Source: Bimuria novae-zelandiae CBS 107.79 (lineage: Eukaryota; Ascomycota; Dothideomycetes; Pleosporales; Didymosphaeriaceae). Taken from it: DNA of 64,000 nt. Under the pieces are notes generated by a model. The model was not told where the DNA came from and searched no databases. It saw nothing but the letters and a program-made list of their open reading frames with translations. The translations under genes and the position numbers were made by a program. The stretch is from NCBI GenBank assembly GCA_010015655.1, contig ML976735.1:142669-206668 (forward strand), given 5' to 3'. Of the stretch, positions 43,516-55,400 are shown piece by piece. Within the stretch, counting starts at the first letter, position 1; every line of letters starts with the position of its first letter.

Positions 43516-44914
43516 TCATGCGGACGCTTTAGCAATGACCTCGTGTCCGACCTCTTCCGCATGCTTCTCCGCATCATGCATGAATATCCACTCTTCCCGC
43601 GGGAACTGGATGGTCGTGGGGTCCTTCTTGACCTTCTCCCAATCCGTGTTATGCCACATATCGCGCGTCGTCTCGCCCGTTTTCTGCACCTTGGTAACCC
43701 TGTCATATCTGATATGCTGATATGCCCTCAGACCACCCCTGATATTATCCTTACCCGCCTCCCGTAGTAAGACCGCAAGTGTGACACCGTCTTCTAATGC
43801 CTGCGTCGCACCTTGCGCACTAGTGGGCAGGAACGGATGTGCCGAGTCGCCGAGGAGACAGATGCGTCCGTGACCGGAGGCAGTGCCGTATCCGGAAACC
43901 CAGTTGGGCAGCGGATCGCGATACACGAGTTTCCAATCAACGAGCTTCTCTTCGGGCGTCTTCGAGATGATCTTTGTGCACATAGGATCCCAGTCACGAA
44001 GGACCTCTTTCACTTCCGAGAGCTTGCCCGGGAATGACCAGGACTCATCGATGTCGTGTTCGTCGCGGTGGGTGAGCACCCAGCAGCAGTCGCTGCCGCC
44101 TTTCAAAGTGCTGAAGAGGAAATGCACGTCGGGTCCTGTGAGGCATGTTAGCCTTCGAATCGAGAAGACGGAGCGCAGGTACAATGTTACCTATCCAGCC
44201 ATTGAAGGTATCTCCGTTCTCACAAAATTGCCTCGTCTCTGGGTCGGCTAACATGTCTTTGTTGCTAAACCACGACCTCCACACAGCGTAGCCGGACGAC
44301 TTCGGCTTATCTTCGTAACCTAGTACCAGTGTCCTCGCTTTGCTTCTTACACCATCACTGCCGACAACCACATCGCCCTCCACCCGCGTGCCATCCTCAA
44401 GCATGATGCCTGCGGCGGTCTCCGTCTCCCAGTAGTTTTCGACGCGCTGCCCAAGCACAATCTCCACACCCAATTCCTTCGCATAGTTGAAGACGATCTC
44501 GTGCAACTCGCCTCGATGGCCATTGAACACCGGCGCAGTCTCGTCCCTGGGAGGCGTCTTCTGGTTGATAACGATTTCGCCCGTATCCCACTTGTGGATA
44601 TTGAACCCATAGTCGGTCAGATCAATCGAGATTTTGCGCATAGCTCGCGCGATCTCGCCATTCTTCCACCGGGCAAATATGCGCCCTGCGTTGGGTCCGA
44701 AAGAGATAATATCGCCCAGAATCTTCAAAGACGGAAAGGCTTCATAGATGACGGGCGAATGACCTTGTCGAACGCATTCAATGGCTGTTACGAGACCACC
44801 AAATCCTGCACCGACGATGATGACTTTGATACCGGTCTTTGGCTTTGCGCCGTTTGTTTCTGCGGCTGTCATATTGGGGAGCTTAGACTCGTCGATCTTC
44901 GCACGAAGGGGCAT
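43516..44914 (-). CDS. FAD-dependent monooxygenase (salicylate-hydroxylase-like)
   Basis: The model is complement(43516..44135, 44191..44914), 447 aa. The 55-bp intron runs GTAACA...GCTAAC...CACAG and splicing gives FNGWIGPDVHFLF. The Rossmann dinucleotide motif GAGFGG is at residues 35-40, the second FAD/NAD(P)H contact is GSDGVRSKA, and the GD motif is LLGDSAHPFLPTSAQG, in the order of group A aromatic hydroxylases. It would use NAD(P)H and oxygen to hydroxylate an aromatic or polyketide substrate. Which one is not readable. No signal peptide or anchor is seen. Met15 is an alternative start. It converges with the GH131 gene and diverges from the SDR gene. Confidence 0.9.
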
Positions 44915-45539
44915 GCGTCAGATAGACGATTGGAAGTGATGGAGAGCAATGAGGTGGAAGTGATGGAAGCTGGGACACAGGCAGAAGGTTTGTGGAACGC
45001 GATCACAGCTGCAGGGCAATACGTCCAGGGCAGTGGGGCACCGTGATCCGGGTTAGATCCACTGCTCTATTCCTATAGGTGCTCCCTGGTCGAACACTGC
45101 GTCTAGAGATGGTACGATACATTCTGTCGACCAAGGAAAGATGCCTCCGAAACGTATAACAGCCGATGAACATCTGCACGAGTGCCGTGCGCGACGGCGT
45201 CAACAATCCATCAGGCTATCGTTCCCAGCGCGTATGGCGGATTTAGTGGCGTACTGGTGGAGACCATTGATAATGGAGTTCTTGACGCGTGACTCTCCAG
45301 TCAGGTCTGGAGAAGTGATGCCCCACAAAGTCGTGGTTCCCCGCAAGAAAACCCCGCATCGTGAGATGAATAGCGCTAGTCTGCATTGGGATGAACGCCT
45401 TTACTTCAACCTCGGCAAAATCGTTGGATGAGGCGCTTGCAGGGTGATGAAGCATGCATTCGTTACAAATTATAAGGTGTGTCACTGCCGGCATACCCGG
45501 GTTTGGGCAATGCTCCAGGAGCTTGGGCAAAGAGTGAAG
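44915..45539. other. Divergent intergenic region, FAD monooxygenase to SDR
   Basis: No gene is supported. Short open frames on both strands lack motifs. The TSD of the MITE at 45540 occupies 45532-45539. Confidence 0.45.
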
Positions 45540-45667
45540 CAGAGTTGTCAACAATCAAGCGATAGGCAGATTGATTACTGGATCAGGTCTAACACGGACC
45601 TCTCTGTGGTCTTTTGGCGCTTAGTTGGGCAATCAATCTGGAGATCGCTTGATTGTTGACAACTGTG
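45540..45667. mobile_element. 128-bp hAT-type MITE with perfect TSD
   Basis: TSD GAGTGAAG lies at 45532-45539 and 45668-45675. The ends are CAGAGTTGTCAACAATCAAG and, inverted, CACAGTTGTCAACAATCAAG, continuing identically through GCGAT. A further inverted pair CAGATTGATT/AATCAATCTG lies inside, so the strand can fold into a long hairpin. Termini match those of the hAT at 1165-4502. It shows no RIP and lies 131 bp upstream of the SDR start codon. Confidence 0.95.
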
Positions 45668-45797
45668 GAGTGAAGGACACGCACGAAGCTCCCAAACCGG
45701 AATACAGTGGTACGTGGGGCATCACTGCGAAGTTAGCATAAATTGCGCACCTGTTCCGCCCCGTAGAATAATGGGTTATATCGTTGTTTGATCGAAG

Positions 45798-46997
45798 ATG
45801 TCTGTATTGACGCATCCCGAGTGGAATCAAGAGACGGGAGGCCTTGAGGTGGCAAAGGCTTTCGCGGAGCAGATTAATGAGAAGATTGGTACGCAGACTC
45901 CAATAACGACGATAAAAGAAGCCCTGAAACCCCAATCCTGAGCCCTTCCAAAAGCTCACCTTTGCAGTTCTCGTCACCGGTGTGTCACCTGAAAGCATTG
46001 GCTCGTCGACAGCACTGAGCATCGCTTCACAATCACCATCCCTCTTGATTCTCGCTTCTCGCACTCCGTCCAAGCTTGATGCAGTCACAAAGTCCATCAA
46101 AGATGCCTACCCTGGGGTGAATGTACAAACAGTCGCCCTGGACCTCATGTCCCAGGATTCCGTTCGAAAAGCAGCAGCGGAAATCGCACAACTAACCCCT
46201 CGGATCGATATTATCATTAACAATGCAGCCTTGATGACCCTTAAGCGCCAACTTACAGCCGAAGGAATTGAGGCGCAATTTGGCGCAAACCATATCGGAC
46301 ATTTTCTTCTGACGAATTTGTTGATGCCGCAATTGCTCGCTGCAGCCAAGTCGAACGCTCCAGGCGCCACGCGCGTGGTCAATCTGACGAGCTTGGGTCA
46401 CCGACTCAGTCCTGTTCGCTTTCATGATTATAACTTTGAAGGCAAGGAGATACCGCAAGAAGAGCAATATCCGCCTCTTCCGCCCATGTTCCCCAGCGGG
46501 GACGGCGTGTATAACGGATTCGTATCGTACGGGCAAGCGAAGACCGCCAACATACTGTATTCTGTCGAGCTCAACAGGCTGTTGAAGGAGAAGGGTATTG
46601 TTAGTTATGCTGTGCACCCGGGGTGTAAGTTCGCAGTTTCTCGAATGCGCCTAACAGAATGCAAAGATTCTAATAGTGTACAGCTATCTGGACTAGCTTG
46701 GGCAGAGAGCTCGACGCAGATGGTGAAGCGGCCATACGTGCTACGAGTCCGTTCTGGAAGAATCATGATCAAGGGGCTTCAACTACCTTGGTTGCCGCCT
46801 TGGACCCGGCTTTGAATGGTGGGGCAATCGATCCGGCGAGAAACGTGGTGATGCTAATCAGGATAATAGAACCAAAAGGCATACTACTACATAATTGCCA
46901 AATATTCGATGCCGCGCCATATGCGACAGACGAAGAGCTCGCGAAGCGATTGTGGACCTTGAGCGAGAAACTTGTCAAGGGCGACTTCAAGCTTTGA
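45798..46997 (+). CDS. Short-chain dehydrogenase/reductase (SDR)
   Basis: The model is join(45798..45888, 45968..46624, 46684..46818, 46870..46997), 336 aa, phase-consistent. The NAD(P) motif is VTGVSPESIGSS (33-44), NNAA is at 115-118, and the catalytic Ser172, Tyr218 and Lys222 (SYGQAK) are visible. Introns 2 and 3 are placed by recovering HPGSIWTSLG and ALDPALNEPKGILLHNC. Intron 3 is 51 bp, in frame and stop-free, so an unspliced reading would wrongly add 17 residues. It resembles the WWOX/retinol-dehydrogenase-like group of fungal SDRs. The substrate is unknown. Intron 1 is the least certain, because its acceptor was chosen by phase. A MITE occupies the proximal promoter. Confidence 0.87.
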
Positions 46998-47316
46998 GTA
47001 ACGATCGAATGGGTTTAGGAATCTTGGTGCGGATTGTGGAGTAGGGTGGGCAATTTACCAGTACCACGCCAGCGGCCTACTAGGCGCCAACCGCAACTAA
47101 CAAATCAATAGGGTGGGCACTCAAGTACGTGTTTATTTTACCATCTCGAGCTATTAAAAGACCATCTACAGAAATAATTACCACCACAATCATTGAATGC
47201 AACACGTATCTCTCAGCCTTGTCCAAAGGCGAAACCAGTTCATCCATAAGGAAGCCTTCCTTAACTGAAAACCCCACCAAAGGGCTCAATATATAAGTTT
47301 CATCACTCTTCCATCT
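46998..47316. other. Short gap between SDR and pseudogene
   Basis: About 320 bp. One minus-strand frame (47080-47289) is open but shows no recognisable features. No repeat is seen. Confidence 0.35.
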
Positions 47317-48634
47317 TCAATGCATTAGCGCTCCAGCTGTATGTCTTCGCCAGCACTTGTCCATTATTCCTTGCCCACGCGAGAGGTACCATAATTTCGC
47401 ATTGTGCGGGTCGTGAAGGATGATGGGTATACCTGCGCCGGCGAGTTCTTTGTCGAGTGAAAAGAGCCATCCCGACCCGCCCAATCTGGTCACCTCGAAG
47501 CCGATATCAGCCATTGCGCGTAAAAGATCGGTCCAACGTACTTCATCTGGCCCAAGAGGCCGAGCTCCTGCTTAGGCTTCCTCTCAATTGAACGACAAGC
47601 CACCCACACATACAAATATCTTCGATGCAGTCTTTCCAACCAAATATATATGTTACTCCAGTTCGAATGTCTCCGCAGTCCAGCCATACTTCCAGGTGAG
47701 CGCCTGGCCATCATTTCGAGCCCAAGCAAGCGGCAGCGGGCCGTTGTGCGGAGCGTGGAAATTGATTGGTGCGGGAGTCGCTTTCGGCGCGTGCAAGCGC
47801 AAGTAACTGCGCGAAGTTTATTTGCGTAGGAACACGGTACCGTATTATACTAGCCGTGTCTTGAAGCGAAGCGTAATCCGAGGTGCAAGTACTCAATGCT
47901 TCTGGCTCTTGCTGGACTCCAGTAGACAGGGGATCTTTAATGTCTTGATGGATGTCGCCGCAGCAATCATGGAGGAATTTCAGGATATGATGCTGCATCT
48001 GCAACACCTTGAGGCCACATCCAGAATCGACACCTGCACGGCCAACCATAGCAGTTTCCAGATCGCTGTCGTGCGCATTGTGGATTATTTGACCGTATGT
48101 CACCGGGCCTGTTTGTCCATGTAGCTGCATGGCGTAGCCAGTTATATATGGAAACTTGATACCGCCGGCTTGCCAGCCGAATAGGACGACTTCAAGATCC
48201 ATATCCGCAAAAATATGTGGCTCATGTCGACCGCGAGAATTGAGAAACACCAGGAAGATGTTTGGCTGCATCATATCTTCCACAGTTAAGTGAGGCCACA
48301 TGTAGGCCTGTGGCTTTTGGACTTTCTTTTCGAGAGCAATCTTCCTCATGAGCCACCATCCAAGATCTGGGCGAGATTCGGCTGGTATGTTTTCCCAAGG
48401 CTTCTGGACTACCTCGCGCTTTTGCTCATCGGATTTCTTGTCCCATATCTGGCGAATCCTAGCTTAGTGTTGGTCCAGAATCTTATGTAAAGCGTGATAG
48501 TGTTCAAATATTCCTGCCGCAAGGGTGTGGGCCATCTGCCAGGCCGCTTTAAGAGACATCTCGGACATTAAAACTTCGTCGTCGCTTCCCCACTGCTCGT
48601 CAGAGAAGTACTCGTCTCTAATTATTTCTGAATA
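47317..48634 (-). pseudogene. Decayed fungal-specific gene, unknown function, 5' end displaced by solo LTR
   Basis: On the minus strand three blocks of one protein family remain. Block 1 (about 48628-47806) contains HALHKILDQH, an in-frame TAA at 48464-48466, then IRQIWDKKSDEQ, PNIFLVFLNSRGRHEP and GCGLKVLQMQHHIL. Block 2 (47805-47653, another frame) holds the C-terminal motif NFHAPHNGPLPLAW ending WKYGWTAETFELE. Block 3 (47530-47317) is a second, diverged copy of that C-terminus (IILHDPHNAKLWYLSR). From memory, this is an expanded family in filamentous ascomycetes with no known function, in which blocks 1 and 2 are normally separated by a longer region. A stop, a frame change and an apparent internal deletion make it non-functional. 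The solo LTR starts at 48635. Confidence 0.65.
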
Positions 48635-48849
48635 TGTCACGGTTTATGGTTCTTACCCTATGAGATGGGTACTCCTACCCTCGCTTGGTTGCTACTCACC
48701 TTTCTGAGAGTGGTATACCTGTCTAGGACTAGCGTTGTTTACGCTTGCGTACCTATACCTTCTGTAGCTCCTAGATAGTACAACCTCAGTTCAATCCTGC
48801 AATCTTTTCCACTGCGTACTGTCCGCTCAGCGCTCTGCTCACCGCGACA
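48635..48849 (+). repeat. Solo LTR of the Copia-1 family
   Basis: 215 bp, starting TGTCACGGTTTATGG and ending CACCGCGACA, flanked by the TSD GAATA (48630-48634 and 48850-48854). It aligns with the 193-bp Copia-1 LTRs across its length (shared CTAGGACTAG, CTAGATAGTA, GTACTGTCC) but keeps more GC, so it is little RIPed. Confidence 0.93.
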
Positions 48850-48854
48850 GAATA

Positions 48855-49080
48855 CTACCTTGACGCTTAAGGTCGTCGAGTCTTGATTTCTCTGAGTGAA
48901 TTCAAAGTTGGATGTATACGGATAGGTAGGTGAGTGTCTGTGAGTGTTGAGGTGTCGACAAGGGAAATTAATGATACAGGTGATGGGTGAAGGGAAGCGT
49001 TAGTTATATAGCTTGAGTTACAATTTGGACTTGCACAACGGGACGACTTTTATAATACAACAGCAAAACTTATTTGTAAT
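48855..49080. other. Noncoding gap between two solo LTRs
   Basis: This would be the upstream side of the pseudogene at 47317-48634 read on the minus strand. I could not recognise an N-terminal exon with confidence. Confidence 0.35.
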
Positions 49081-49222
49081 TGTGACGGTACAGTATAGAA
49101 GCTTGGGCCACCTGCGTACGTGTGGCCCGTGCACGTGACTCACGTGATCCACAGTATATAGTTCCATAGAGTAGCTTCTCAATCAAAACAACGATTGCCT
49201 CAACACTTTTTCCGACGTTACA
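49081..49222 (+). repeat. Solo LTR of the Copia-3 family
   Basis: 142 bp, TGTGACGG...CGTTACA, flanked by the TSD GTAAT (49076-49080 and 49223-49227). It aligns with 50022-50153 (shared CAGTATAGA, TTGGGCCACC, ACGTGATCCACA). Confidence 0.9.
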
Positions 49223-49227
49223 GTAAT

Positions 49228-50021
49228 TGATGAACAAGCATGAATTTCGAACGCGCATTACAGTCAGACAAAAGTGGCTGCTTGTTGACCAGTTACCTCT
49301 CTCAAACCGCAAATGCAACATATTTCGCTAGAATTGTTCCTTATCTGATATAAAGAGTCTCAGGCATCTACAAACCCTAAACGAGGACAGTATTCGCTAC
49401 CCTAGCTTGATTGAGCTCTTTCTATCGCTTTTTGGCTTCTGCTTTCTCCTATAATATTCCCATCGTATCCACAGCGATATATAAATGATCCATCCAGCCA
49501 TAACCAGTGGCAGGGTACCCAGACTCATGCAACTGCTCTGGCTTCACCTCTAACATCTCCCTCGGCTCATTTGTTACATCTAACTTCTTCCTTGAAGGCC
49601 TCTAATATCACGTAGCCTCTTTCCGTTCCACTTTAGTAGCATAAACCGCATTTAAATACTTAGATTACTCGGTGAATCTATTCTCGAATTTTTTTTAAGC
49701 AATTTATAATTCGATCGCGGCGACACTGGTGGGACAGGGCGTTTATTCGCACCACGACTAAGCAATATAATAATCAGTGCGCGTGTAAAGGGATACCACA
49801 ATCGACAGCCACTTGGGTAAATTAATTATTCTTTATCATCAGACTATAGTTTCCGAAACTCAGAGCTATTGAGTACCTTATCTCTGCACTATATCTTCCT
49901 AACCCATATCTCCATTTGCCGCTTTATAACCTTGTCTCTACTTGACTGTAAACATTTCTCCAGTCCATCCTAGCCGATTCGTAAACCTGGTCCCTGTCTG
50001 ATGGATGCGGCTCATGAAGAT
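49228..50021. other. Noncoding, moderately AT-rich stretch between Copia-3 LTR copies
   Basis: Short open frames only. No domain, RNA or repeat is recognised. Confidence 0.4.
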
Positions 50022-52005
50022 TGTGACGGTTCAGTATAGAGATTGGGCCACCCAGGTACGTGCGGACCATGTACGTGATCCACACAGTATATAGCTCTAT
50101 AGAGAAGCTACTCAATCAACAACAATTACCTTAACACTTTTTTTCGCTTTATAGTTATAAGCCTGGTTTGCACTTGCTAAGGCTACTACTTACTTATAAT
50201 TATTTATAATAATCCTGTAATACCTACTATAACGTATTGGATCAGTGAGCTGGACAGAATTTCTTAGCAACGAACATCATAACTACGGATCACAAACTAT
50301 CATCACTATCAAAGAGAGAACCTATATACACTATACTCTTATATAACTTAGAATCTTTTACTATATCTATTTAGCACGTTCGCGCGTTATGCCTAGTCCC
50401 TCTACAGCTTCCACAGCACCGTACACCTAGTTAAGCCTTATTTTAACTATCCCTATCACGAGTCTTCTTAAACAGTTAAGGCGTTATAGACGCTATAGTA
50501 GCTACCTACGCTACTATAGTGCTATATTTTATTATTCCGCTATGCTAAATCTATTTTTATTTACGTAATTTACGCTTAGTTACCGCGTCTAATTACTTTT
50601 TAAGCTTAGTAACGCGGCCTTCTATCAGCGCGCTACTATATATTATTAGCTAAGAACTTTTAATAAACTATATAAATCTTAACTAAGCTATAAAAAAGTT
50701 AGGAATAAAATTGCGTATAAGCTTTAATTATAATTTAAATTTAGCTATATTACTTAAAGTTTTTAATTGCTATAGCGTCTCTTATACGAGGGGTTCTAGC
50801 GGGGTACGTAATTATAATTTAAAGTAGTTAATAACTTTTATAGCGTTAAAAAGGACTAGCTTAGATACCTTAAAAGCTTTCTTATAAATCTCTTTTATAA
50901 ACACGTTAAAAAACGCGTCTCTAAAGGCTAGCAGAAAGCCTTTTTTTATTAACATAAAAGATATACTCGCACGCTAAGTCTTAAACGCGTTAAAAGTACT
51001 TTTACTTTAATAGTAACAAATAGACTATATTAAGTAGCTAAAGGATATATAATAAATAAGCTAGTATATAGAGCGTAAAAATCTTATTTTCTAGGTAAGA
51101 ATTTTTAAAATTCTAATTAAAATTGTTCTTGTAGCTATTTAATACTAGCAGTTAGTATACCTTTACCTAACCCGCTTTTATATACGCGTTAAAATACTTT
51201 AACCACTTTAAGCTAAGCGCATTATTTATCTAACTATTTTTAGAAACTAAAAGCTTCCAATCGCGCGGTATAGACGTCTCCTTATACTACGTAGAGATGT
51301 AAACGCGCCCTTTTTAAATAATAAAGGGCAGGATAGCGTAACCTATAGCATAAATACTCTAAATAAGCGTTACTTACTTCTAATTACCTAATAAAATAAA
51401 ATCTAGTTAAGCATATCTCTCTACGCCCGTAATAACCTTTATAAATTTAATAACGCCTATTTAGAAGCTAAATTTATTAAAGTTATATATATTATTATTT
51501 TAAACGCTATACTTAGCTTTAGTCTTTTTTATAAGCTTAAACTACGCACTAATTATTTTAAGATCTTTTTATAGTATTTTTACCTATCCTTTACTTAATT
51601 AAAGGCTAATTTAAGCTCGGGTATACGCTTTACGAATCTTGCTAGCTATTTCTTGCCTACTAGCTATCTGTCACGCGTACCTAGTAGCTTATCCGCCATA
51701 TTTACCACCTCGAATAGCCAGGGTGCGAATCCTGGCGAATTAAGTTTAAAAGTATTATTAAGCCCCTTCGGGGTAGCTGGTCCTAAAGGAGGCTAGGATT
51801 AGTTCTTAGGTAAAAGTATTAATAATATAGGTAAGGTTATTATTAATAACTCGCGCTTAATAATAGGGCGTTAGTATTAAAGGTGTATATAGCATAATTA
51901 AAATAATAAAAGCCTAAGTTAAATCTAAATAATAGATTAATAAACAGGTTAAACATAATATTAGAAGTTAATTATTATATTTTTATATACCTAACTTATC
52001 CTATA
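50022..52005 (+). mobile_element. Copia-3: 5' LTR, primer-binding site and start of interior, cut by Gypsy-2
   Basis: The LTR is 50022-50153 (132 bp, TGTGACGG...TTTATA, the last bases a RIPed ACA). It is followed directly by GTTATAAGCCTGG (50154-50166), the half initiator-tRNA site also seen in Copia-1 and Copia-2. The interior to 52005 is heavily RIPed. A frame from about 50389 can be followed for a few dozen codons, but I recognise no Copia domain in it. The rest of the element would lie beyond Gypsy-2, outside the window. Confidence 0.6.
51742..51955 (+). repeat. Dispersed repeat copy 2
   Basis: Partner of 33595-33806, with AAGCCCCTTCGGGGTAGCTG at its start as a short palindrome (CCCCTTCGGGG). 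It ends shortly before the Gypsy-2 LTR. Confidence 0.6.
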
Positions 52006-52455
52006 TGTTACGGTCCAAAGGTCGAAGGTGGGACGACGGGCCTTATGACGGTACTCGGGTCCCACCTAGGGATTACGTAATGTCCCAGGCTGTCTCAGAC
52101 GCCAAGACCATGGGACATCATGGGACCATGTGACCACGGTCACGTGACGTCCCAGGAAATCCCACGAAATCCCATGGGACTAGAGTATGGGATACCGTGG
52201 GATTCTATGGGACAAGGAGGGTATATATACATACAGGATGGTTTCCTTTCTATGCTCCTTATAGTTAACTTATATATCTTCTATGGGAGTACGTTCTCCT
52301 ATATAGACTAATAGTTATTTTATTTATTATAAGATTAAATTATTTAGCCTCGCGTTAAGTATCGCATTAACTTATACTACTAAATAATTTATAAAGTACT
52401 ACGATACCTTACTACCCTAACTTAAATTAAAATAAGGTATAAGAGTTTTATAATA
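52006..52455 (+). repeat. Gypsy-2 5' LTR
   Basis: 450 bp, starting TGTTACGGTCC. The end TATAATA corresponds to CATAACA in Gypsy-1. It has a TATATATA run near 52220 and a conserved CACGTGACGTC near 52141. Confidence 0.93.
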
Positions 52456-52479
52456 CTTTAATTACTTTATAGTATAATA

Positions 52480-55400
52480 GTAAGATCTAGCTTAATAACT
52501 ATAGCCCTAGCGCCTAAGGAAAAGACGCTATAAGAAATAGTTACTAAGTAAGTAGCTTAAATAGCCTAGCTATAAGAAATTATTAATTACGTAAGTAAAA
52601 AGATAAACACCTAGAAGAAAGTAAAGTATTAACTAAAAATTTTGAAGCCTAAACCTTATACTAGAAAGAGTTACTTAGGAACGTTCCTAACGTTAATAGA
52701 ACTATTTATTTACTATAACCTAAGACGGTTTAATATAGAATAAAATAAATTCCTAATTACTTATATAAATATATAAGATAAGGCAGCTACGTAGATAAGA
52801 CAAATAATTAATAACTTCCTTAAAAATAGTAAACTAAAAGATTATAATTTAGACGCCACTAAGGACGCCTTTAAGGACTAAAAGTCCTTTTATAAAGCTA
52901 TAAAAAGGATATTTAGTATAATTAATAAAGGATACTAAGCTAAAATACGCCTTTAACGCCTACGTTAGGAAAAATTAGTAGTACTTTATACTTTAAAGTT
53001 TAAGTAGATAGTAGTAGAACTTAATAAATAAGGAGAAGCCCTACTTATAATTACTTATTATAATAAGCTAAAGGAAATAATTAAAGATAAACTAGTTTAC
53101 TAAGGGAAAGTAGATAACTTAGAAGAACTTATTAATAACGCTATTAAAGTAGACAATTGCCTGTACAAGCGAAAGCTGGAAAAACAGCATGGCACCCGAC
53201 TACTCTCCAGGAAAGAGACCAATATCCGACCCTCAGGAAGGGATAGGGACGGAGACGTCATTATGACCGATAAAGCCCGATGGTACAAAAGAAAGAACGG
53301 CAAGGGAAAGCAGCCGTACAAACCTAAGAAGGGCTACCGGGGCGGAAACGGCATCTCGAAAGAAGAACGAGAGTGAAGGTTTAAGGAAAAGGCCTGCCTC
53401 CGATGTGGCAAACAAGGCCACTTCGCCAAGGACTGCGAGGGTCAGGAGACCAAGGTCAATACGACCAATCTCCTACGAATGGCCATGGCCACCTTCACGC
53501 TGGTAGAAGCCGACGAGGTGGATCTCACGCAGGAGATCCCCGAGCCAGTAGAAGAATAGGGGGAGGGACGAAAAACCCTCCATGAATACCAGATCTTCCA
53601 ACGACTAGCAGACGACACCTGCTGGATATGCAGCAGTACGCTACATTACTCGTCTTAGTGCGAGACGAAGGTGATCATGCAAGGACCACACGCATGGGAC
53701 GCCTATTGGCTTGCCGAGAAACTACAGGGACCCCGAAGCAGTACCTACGCCAGGTCATGATACAGGAATAATATACGCACGCCAAATGGTGGTAATACAC
53801 GCGTAAAGGATGCTAATAGCACTCTAAAGCTAGGGTTAAGGCCTCTTACTTTCTAGGAGGCTTAAAGTACTATAGGTAAAAAAAAAACTAGTATAGCATG
53901 CCTAATAACTACTATAAGTACTTTTTAGCTTACTAGGCTAAGTACTATAAGTAAAATAGCTAGCACTAATATTTTGATATTACCTATAAGTTATATAGGT
54001 AATAGAAGTTTAAGACAGGCTAGTTTATTTAGGGGCTAGACCCCCGCGACACTAGCATAATAATAAGGAGTACTTAGCTAGGAAGAGACGCGGACTACTT
54101 ATTAATTAAATAAGATTAATATAACCTATAGTGCTTCGCGCACATAAGTATGCAGGAAGAGGTAGCTTTTTTAAATAGCTACCTAGGATATAGTATATTA
54201 GCCTAAAATAAATGCCTTACTCTAAACTGCCTATAACATAAGATACTAGGAGTATATAAGTCTAATAAAATAAGGGAGACCTACGCACTATATTAATAGT
54301 AATATAAATAGTATAGGGTTAAGGAAGTCTTAAAGCTAGCCTAACTTAAAGGTTAGATCTACAAGGTAAAGGCCTTATAAGAGGTCTAAGATAAGTCTAA
54401 GGACTTAAAAAACTAGATTATTACTAGGTAATAAGCTATACTAGTAATAGTGTAATTATTATAGCTTATTAAGTAGACACTTACAGAGTTAAGAAACGCT
54501 TAATTAAGGATATTATAGTATATAGGTATTATATTATAGCACTTATTAACCTAGGGGCAGACGCGTATCTAATCTCCCTATAAGTAGTTAAAAAATATAA
54601 TATGCTATATTATAACAAGAGAACACCGCTATAAATAGGACTTATAAATAGGACTTAATTATAAGGATATAGTAATAATTAGCTATGCCTTAAAATAGCG
54701 CTAGTATAAGTTAATATAAAAGGCCTAGAGAGCTAACATGTTTTTACTATTATAAGAATAAGAGATATTAAAGCTATTATTAAATATAAATAGCTAGAAC
54801 AACACAACCCATAAATAGACTAGATTAAATAAATAATCCAACCCTAAAATCCACCAACAACGGCTCAGGTAAGCCCTAGTAAAAGGGAGACCCTCTAGAA
54901 ACCTTAGACGAGGAAGGAGAACAGACTATCTAAGATATAAGAAATATTAGTTTGTAAGATAGATAGGACCTTAAAATAATACCTAAAATAGGTGTACTAT
55001 ATATAGGTCTAGGAAGCTAAAATAGTCCTAGATAACCCTAGTCTACTAAAAGAATACTAGGAATTTGTAGACTTATTTAAGGAATACGACAAGATAGTCC
55101 TATTTAAATATAAAAAGTAAGATTATAAAATACTACTAGTAAAAGGAGCTAAGCTATAGCTAAAGTGCCTAAGGCCCCTTACCTATAAGTAAGAAAAGGA
55201 GTTAAAAAAGCTAATATAAAAAAATCTACGTTTAAGGAAGTAAAGACTTAGTTAAAGTCTTATAGCCTTCCTTATACTTTTTATTTATAAAAAAGACAGC
55301 AGGCTACGACTCTACGTAGATTATAAATAGCTAAATGCTATAATAGTAAAAAACTACTACCTATTACTATTAATAACAGAACTTATAGATCGACTCCGAG

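Noticed and set aside
47080..47289. Minus-strand 69-codon frame beside the pseudogene
   Set aside because: It is hydrophobic in part but shows no family resemblance and no link to the pseudogene frames.
51717..51736. tRNA T-arm-like hairpin GCCAGGGTGCGAATCCTGGC
   Set aside because: The loop is one base too long for a T-arm, and no matching acceptor stem, D-arm or A box is seen upstream. It is more likely chance or a retroelement fragment.
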